This document shows, piece after piece, positions 8,201 through 11,727 of a stretch of 11,727 bases of DNA. The notes beneath the pieces were generated by a model, which saw only the letters and a program-made list of their open reading frames with translations, was not told the DNA's origin and ran no database searches. Numbering within the stretch: position 1 is the stretch's first letter; every line of letters begins with the position of its first letter. The DNA is from an uncultured Pirellula sp. (GTDB lineage: Bacteria; Planctomycetota; Planctomycetia; Pirellulales; Pirellulaceae). A program made the position numbers and the translations under genes. The stretch lies in contig CAILTZ010000505.1 in NCBI GenBank assembly GCA_903837255.1, forward strand, positions 1 through 11,727, written 5' to 3'.

Positions 8201-10253
8201 TTTGGCGGAGATTCGCAAGAACCGCGGCGCTTTGCAAAATCTGGCGACCAAAGCCAAGCAGGCCGAGTCTCGTCAACTAGGCTACGCGGCTTGGGCCACC
8301 GCCGAAGGGAACGGGGATGCACCTTTTGCGACCGCATCGGCGAGCAAGGAAGCACTTCGCGATCTGCTCAAAGCCATCCCAGGCATCGCCAACGAGGATC
8401 TCAAGAAGAATCTCTTTGCATCGGCAAGAACGTTGATGTTTGATCTGCCCTCTTCGCTTGAATCCGAACCGACAGGTGGTGGACTTCAGCAAGCCGGTAT
8501 TCAAGTCGATTACTTCTACCCGGCTCCAGACAACGTGGCGGCAGAGACGCTAGCTGCCATCAAGCCGACCGATAGCGGAATCGTTCCCCAGATCGTGATG
8601 AACGTACCGCAGCGCAAGCAGGCGGATGATTTCGCCCTGCGTTTCACTGGCAACATCATCATCCCTAAGGCTGGCAAGTACACCTTCTTTGTCGCATCCG
8701 ACGACGGCTCTCGAATTTATCTCGATGAAAAACTCTTGGTCGACAACGATCGTTTGCAGGGGATGACCGAGCGTTCGGGAGCGGTTGAACTGACGGCAGG
8801 ACCACACAAACTCATGGTTAGCTATTTCGACAACGGTGGCGGAGACGGACTGAGTGTGGCGTGGAGCGGTCCTGGAATCCAAAAGCAGCCGATCCCTGCC
8901 GATCGATTGACGGCCGGTGGAGTTGGTGAAACCCTTCACGATCTGGCTATCCGCGCGGTGTCTGCGATTCCCGGGTATGAAAAAGAGAAGTTCGCCGATC
9001 TTACGAAATTGATCAAATCCGATCGCCAGAGAACGACCGCAATCCAGGTTTTGAGGTCGCTTCCCGAGAGCAGTTGGGATGCCAAGGAATTGCCGAGCTT
9101 GGTCGATAACTTAGTAGGTTATCTAAGTTCGATTCCCGCAAAACTTCGGACCAGCGGTCCAGCAACCGAAACTGCGGAATTGGTTAAATCGCTATCGAGC
9201 AAGTTGCCTGCGGAGTTGGCCAAGGCGGTGGCGGACCGTTTGCAGAACCTGGATGTCCGCACGATCGCAATCGGTACAGTCGTCGAGCGAATGATCTATG
9301 ACAAAGAGAGGATTGTCGTCGAAGCGGGCAAGCCGGTCGAGTTTCGCTTTGCCAACACCGACAACATGCCCCACAACTTTGTCATTCTCAAGCCCGGTGC
9401 GCTCGAAGAGATTGGGCTCAAGTCCGATGCGGAGGCTCAGGACCCAGACGCCAGAGAACGGAGCTTCGTACCCAAGTCCGACAAGATTTTGCTAGCCAGC
9501 AAGCTCATCGGTCCTGGAGAATCTCAGTCTCTGAGTTTTGAGGTGCCCAAGGAGCCGGGGATGTACCCGTACGTGTGTACTTATCCTGGCCACTGGCGGC
9601 GTATGTTTGGTGTCTTGGTCGTCGTGCCGAGCATCGAGCAATACAACAGCGATCCGGAAGCCTATTTGGCCGCCAATCCGCTGGAGATTCGCGATGAGTT
9701 GCTCAAATCCGTTGGGCGCAATACCGAGTGGAAGATCGAGGATTTGGCTGGGGATCTTAAGAGCCTCAAGGCTGGGCGATCGTATGAGGTTGGCAGGAGT
9801 CTTTTTGCTGCTGCAAGCTGCGTTGGTTGCCACAAACTCGGGAGCGAGGGCAAAGAGTTCGGACCGGACTTGGCCAAGCTCGACGACAAGAAGATGACAG
9901 CCGAGTATGTCCTCAAGTCGTTGCTGATGCCCTCGGCGGATATCGAGGACAAGTATCGCGCACGGATCTTCCAGATGGATTCCGATGCGATCATCACCGG
10001 AATGGTTGTCGAGGAGAACGATCGAGCGATCAAGGTGATGGTGGATCCGTTGGCCAAGGGAGAGCCGACGGTTCTGGACAAGGACGAGATTGTTGGGCAG
10101 AAAGTGTCGGCCGTATCGACCATGCCTCAAGGATTGCTCAACAAATTGACGAAAGAAGAGATTCTCGACCTCATGGCATATGTCTTGGCGCGAGGGGATA
10201 AAAAGCACCCAGCGTTCCATGGACATGACCATGGCGGGCACGGGGATCACTAG
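5298..10253 (+). CDS. Giant exported PVC-type protein: SGNH-like, dehydrogenase propeller, HEAT, PA14, azurin-like and cytochrome c domains
   Basis: This protein has 1651 residues from the ATG at 5298; an in-frame TTG at 5283 would add five residues and is less likely. A Sec signal peptide (cleavage after AQSA, about residue 31) is followed by an SGNH-like domain (about 39-260), then a Pirellula/Verrucomicrobium 'membrane-bound dehydrogenase' beta-propeller (about 358-690). The propeller has calcium-type loops D418-D-N-G-D422 and D461-T-D-G-D465. Next come HEAT-like helices (about 710-1055), a PA14 domain (about 1064-1207), and an azurin-like cupredoxin (about 1321-1445; ligands H1359, C1427, H1432, M1436). 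A cytochrome c domain follows (C1508-V-G-C-H1512, axial M1609 in STMPQG), then a His-rich tail. The copper and haem modules indicate periplasmic electron transfer, perhaps from oxidation of a sugar. The substrate is unknown. The SGNH catalytic Ser and Asp appear lost. Confidence 0.93.
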   Translation: MSCSSYRHSFCLSIACTLVAFGMFLGSAQSAPPLQLRKGDHIAYIGNATADRMQHSAWLETYIHAMFPDYDLTVRNLGYPGDELKIRNREDNFGSPDEWLTKVKANVVFCFFGYNEALKGPAALDGFKKDLAETIDGMLAQKYDGQSPPRLVFFSPIAHENHKDPNLPSGEENNQKLAIYTQAMREVCEAKKVLFVDIFAASKELYSKASKPLTMNGIHLEDNGDQLISVEIAKALFPNEKPKLDINGITKLRESILDKNYHWFSRYRVVDGYNVFGGRSKLAWFGQSNADVMMREMEIFDVKTANRDQRVWAVAKGKAIDVKDDNLPPELTVKTNIPGALSDGKHKYLGGEEAIGKMKVAQGMKVNLFASEEMFPELINPVQMAVDPDGRVFASVWPSYPHWNPTQPRRDKIICLPDDNGDGLADRCVTFADELNSVTGFEFWNGGMLVAALPEIWFLKDTDGDDKADLKIRMLQGVCSADSHHSSNAMLMGPDGWLYWSRGIFNIAAMETPTKTVRSGESGVHRFNPRTFEMEFHFPIGPNPHGDVFDQWGYQFANDGTSGTGSYVNIGKGIGNKQWFKMRVRPVAATGILSSSLFPEKNQGNFLICNCIGFLGVLQHEVKYNGADITCEEVEPIVVSSDPNFRPSDIEVGGDGALYIADWQNAIIGHMQHNMRDPNRDDQHGRIYRVTAEGKEALKPVKLKGKPIPEVLAAFMAKENGTRYRARLELSGRKADDVVTALNAWSKTLDPANPTHAQALLEGLWVLEEHRRPDLSWITKTYKSADPRVRAAAIRSLGHWAGRIQEWGPVLLTAAKDDAALVRAEAVKSAVEFDGYEAIEAIFEASVRPTDPELDTVIRYAKQRAKIDQGLQDAIASNKKLSDAAIEYALKNASPESLLKLPKAERVYQAILDRTSASTGALREALKGLSEMRNESSIPVILKLVGDRDQAGQTDALNGLRELLLEQPLAEIRKNRGALQNLATKAKQAESRQLGYAAWATAEGNGDAPFATASASKEALRDLLKAIPGIANEDLKKNLFASARTLMFDLPSSLESEPTGGGLQQAGIQVDYFYPAPDNVAAETLAAIKPTDSGIVPQIVMNVPQRKQADDFALRFTGNIIIPKAGKYTFFVASDDGSRIYLDEKLLVDNDRLQGMTERSGAVELTAGPHKLMVSYFDNGGGDGLSVAWSGPGIQKQPIPADRLTAGGVGETLHDLAIRAVSAIPGYEKEKFADLTKLIKSDRQRTTAIQVLRSLPESSWDAKELPSLVDNLVGYLSSIPAKLRTSGPATETAELVKSLSSKLPAELAKAVADRLQNLDVRTIAIGTVVERMIYDKERIVVEAGKPVEFRFANTDNMPHNFVILKPGALEEIGLKSDAEAQDPDARERSFVPKSDKILLASKLIGPGESQSLSFEVPKEPGMYPYVCTYPGHWRRMFGVLVVVPSIEQYNSDPEAYLAANPLEIRDELLKSVGRNTEWKIEDLAGDLKSLKAGRSYEVGRSLFAAASCVGCHKLGSEGKEFGPDLAKLDDKKMTAEYVLKSLLMPSADIEDKYRARIFQMDSDAIITGMVVEENDRAIKVMVDPLAKGEPTVLDKDEIVGQKVSAVSTMPQGLLNKLTKEEILDLMAYVLARGDKKHPAFHGHDHGGHGDH

Positions 10254-10288
10254 TCAGATCTAGCTTCAAGATTGCTTGAGCCATTCGT

Positions 10289-11509
10289 ATGAAACCAGGA
10301 TTGCAACCGGGAGCTGTCGGCGAGCTGATTTGGAACGTCGACAGCTCGATGGTGATCACATTGGGAGGCGATCCGCGCGCGACGGTCTTTTCGACCCCCA
10401 ACATGATCATGCTCATGGAGCGTTCGGCTCGCGAGGCCCTGAGGGCCTATCTTGAGCCCGGCGAGGAATCTGTCGGGACCGATGTGCAGATCCAGCATGC
10501 CAGCGGTGCGGGGATTGGCTCGGTAGTCCGCGGCGAAGCTCGCGTGGCGGGGATCGACGGCAAACGGATCCACTTCGACGTTTCGGCTTGGTGTGGAGAT
10601 CGGCAGCTTGGGTCTGGCAAACACACGCGTGCGTTGGTGAAACTCGATCGATTGATAGAGAATCTCGAAAAGCAAAGTCAGGAGGGGCCCAGGGCCATGC
10701 GATTGACACCCAACGAAGGAACCTTGCAGGGACTTCAGACTCTCATGGTCGAACAATCTGGTCCGGTAGTGACAGTGACATTGAATCGGCCAAGATCGCT
10801 CAATGCCGTGAACGCCGAGATGACTGGCGACATCGAGAAGGTTGTCAGTTGGTTGTTGGGTCACAAGGACCAGATACGGGTGGTGATGTTGCGTGGAGCG
10901 GGTGATGCGTTTTGTGCAGGGGATGACATCAAGGAGTTACCTGGTTTCACGCCTGAGTTTGCAAGGGAGTTGAGTTTGCGGCAAGCCGAGATGTATCTGG
11001 CTTGGGAGCGTTTGCCACAGATCATCATAGCGCTGGTGCATGGGGATGCGATGGGGGGCGGTTGTGTGGCGGCTTATTCAGCCGACTTTCGGTTAGCATC
11101 CCACGATGCGCGGTTTGGGATGCCGGAGATCAAGTTAGGGTGGCCTCCTGGGTATGGGATTGCACAGCTCACGAATTTGGTGGGCAAATCACGAGCCTTG
11201 GAGATGTGTTTGTTAGGAGAGCCACTCTCGGCACAGAAAGCGCTTGAGTGGGGGTTGGTGCATGAGTTGGTTCCGAGGTGTCAGTTATCGCAGCGTGGTC
11301 AGGTATGGGCAGAGCGATTGCTGAAATTGCCTGCGGAGGCGATTCGGCAAACGAAGATGCTGGTGCATTTGGACGAGGGTTCGCAGCCCAAGGTGGCTTA
11401 TCGAGCTGACACGGAGGCTTATATTCGCTGTTTGCAACTGGGTGATGCGACCGAGGGGATCCGGGCTTTTGTCGAGAAGCGTCCTGCGAACTTCGGCAGC
11501 AAGCGCTGA
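10289..11509 (+). CDS. Fusion of FlK-like hotdog thioesterase and enoyl-CoA hydratase/isomerase
   Basis: One uninterrupted 406-residue frame holds two acyl-CoA domains. Residues 1-120 match the hotdog thioesterases related to fluoroacetyl-CoA thioesterase FlK. T36, E44 and H70 have exactly the spacing of the FlK triad T42-E50-H76, but the position of FlK's gating Phe36 is R30, so fluoroacetyl specificity is not expected. Residues about 148-400 are a crotonase: CAGDD (209-213) and MGGG (255-258) would form the oxyanion hole, and E280 (MPEI) matches the second catalytic Glu of hydratases. The first Glu is replaced by V260, so isomerase, hydrolase or another crotonase chemistry is as likely as hydration. 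The gene is cytoplasmic and begins 35 bases after the giant gene, possibly co-transcribed. The start has no strong ribosome-binding site, unlike the internal M137. Confidence 0.88.
   Translation: MKPGLQPGAVGELIWNVDSSMVITLGGDPRATVFSTPNMIMLMERSAREALRAYLEPGEESVGTDVQIQHASGAGIGSVVRGEARVAGIDGKRIHFDVSAWCGDRQLGSGKHTRALVKLDRLIENLEKQSQEGPRAMRLTPNEGTLQGLQTLMVEQSGPVVTVTLNRPRSLNAVNAEMTGDIEKVVSWLLGHKDQIRVVMLRGAGDAFCAGDDIKELPGFTPEFARELSLRQAEMYLAWERLPQIIIALVHGDAMGGGCVAAYSADFRLASHDARFGMPEIKLGWPPGYGIAQLTNLVGKSRALEMCLLGEPLSAQKALEWGLVHELVPRCQLSQRGQVWAERLLKLPAEAIRQTKMLVHLDEGSQPKVAYRADTEAYIRCLQLGDATEGIRAFVEKRPANFGSKR
10679..10699 (+). promoter_or_regulatory. Strong internal Shine-Dalgarno and in-frame ATG between the two domains
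   Basis: CAGGAGG (10679-10685) is a full match to the anti-Shine-Dalgarno core, and an in-frame ATG (10697-10699, M137) follows after 11 bases, slightly longer than ideal. Initiation here would give a free 270-residue crotonase without the thioesterase domain, the normal size for that family. The motif sits exactly in the linker between the two domains. Whether it is used cannot be told from sequence. Confidence 0.5.
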
Positions 11510-11553
11510 TCGGACAGATAGGCCCTTGCAGTCGCCTTCATGGGTCCACCAAG

Positions 11554-11655
11554 GTAGATGATTTCTCCGAAATCATCTACGATCGTTCTAGAGCACGCTG
11601 GCACCGAGTAGACCGTCTCTATCGTGCTCGTGGATGATTTCGGAGAAATCATCCA
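11554..11655. repeat. Paired palindromes forming a long fold-back element
   Basis: Palindrome A (11554-11580) has 12-base arms beginning GTAGATGATTTC around the centre TCC. Palindrome B (11631-11655) has 11-base arms beginning TGGATGATTTC around the centre GGA. A and B are reverse complements over their 21-base core, so the two can also pair with one another. Between them GAGCACG (11591-11597) pairs with CGTGCTC (11623-11629). The A/B difference (TAGATG..CATCTA versus TGGATG..CATCCA) is compensated in both arms, which suggests that pairing is under selection. It lies 44 bases after the fusion gene stop. There is no T-run after A, and a possible intron begins right after B. A transcription-end structure, a REP/MITE-like element or a structured RNA are possible. 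Confidence 0.85.
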
Positions 11656-11727
11656 GTGCGCCTTCGATGGCGTTTAATCAGCCGGGTGAAAGTCCTGGTC
11701 TGGGTAATGTTACCACCCAGTATCCAA
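11656..11727 (+). mobile_element. Possible 5' end of a group II (class C-like) intron, truncated by the window
   Basis: Immediately after palindrome B the sequence begins GTGCG, the 5' consensus of bacterial group II introns. It folds into successive short stems: GCGCC/GGCGT (11658-11662, 11669-11673), CCGGG/CCTGG with loop TGAAAGT (11682-11698), and CTGGGT/ACCCAG (11700-11705, 11715-11720). The GGTGAAAGTCC motif is common in domain I of such introns. Class C introns are known to insert just downstream of hairpins such as terminators, which fits the abutting palindrome. No maturase is visible because the window ends, so this is a pattern-based call. Confidence 0.5.

Noticed and set aside
9492..10250. 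252-residue minus-strand open frame opposite the cupredoxin and cytochrome c domains
   Set aside because: The plus strand encodes clear copper and haem motifs here; the antisense product shows no domain or signal.
10640..10750. Possible frameshift or sequencing error joining two separate genes
   Set aside because: The frame is continuous through the linker with no stop and no change of frame, and both domains are complete, so a genuine fusion is the simplest reading.
11419..11652. 77-residue minus-strand open frame over the end of the fusion gene and the palindromes
   Set aside because: Its N-terminal part is translated from the palindromic element and the rest is antisense to the crotonase; no ribosome-binding site or family resemblance.

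Overview
The window looks like chromosome of a planctomycete, most likely from the Pirellulaceae (Rhodopirellula/Blastopirellula relatives). Three features of the proteins point there: a Tat-exported DUF1501 protein next to a large Ig-like/coiled-coil exported protein, a giant exported multi-domain 'PVC-type' haem-binding protein (SGNH-like, membrane-bound-dehydrogenase propeller, HEAT-like, PA14, cupredoxin and cytochrome c modules), and moderately GC-rich DNA with loosely packed genes. The assignment comes from family knowledge; no search was run.

Layout. Positions 1-939 hold the C-terminal part of an exported Ig-like repeat protein. It is followed at 985-2448 by a DUF1501 protein in the same direction. 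A minus-strand tRNA-Leu(GAG) lies at 2475-2558, with a possible promoter and a small direct-repeat cluster on its upstream side. The minus strand then carries a tightly coupled pair, hisB (4514-5107) followed with no gap (TAA|ATG) by a DUF885 zinc-peptidase-like gene (2750-4513). A 190-bp divergent intergenic region separates hisB from the giant gene at 5298-10253. Thirty-five bases downstream of that gene is a fusion (10289-11509) of an FlK-like hotdog thioesterase with an enoyl-CoA hydratase/isomerase.

The last 200 bases are the most unusual part. Two near-perfect palindromes (11554-11580 and 11631-11655) are reverse complements of one another apart from compensated changes, and are joined by a further inverted repeat. 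Directly abutting the second palindrome is a sequence that begins GTGCG and folds into consecutive short hairpins including a GGTGAAAGTCC motif. It resembles the 5' end of a bacterial group II intron, probably class C, which targets hairpins. The rest of that element would lie beyond the window.

How the genes fit together. The first two genes resemble the exported planctomycete sets (with DUF1549/DUF1553 proteins) whose role is not established. The giant protein appears to be a periplasmic electron-transfer or sugar-oxidation protein with its own copper and haem relays. hisB is a histidine-biosynthesis gene separated from the rest of its pathway. The thioesterase-hydratase fusion acts on acyl-CoAs. 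No single pathway obviously links all of these genes.
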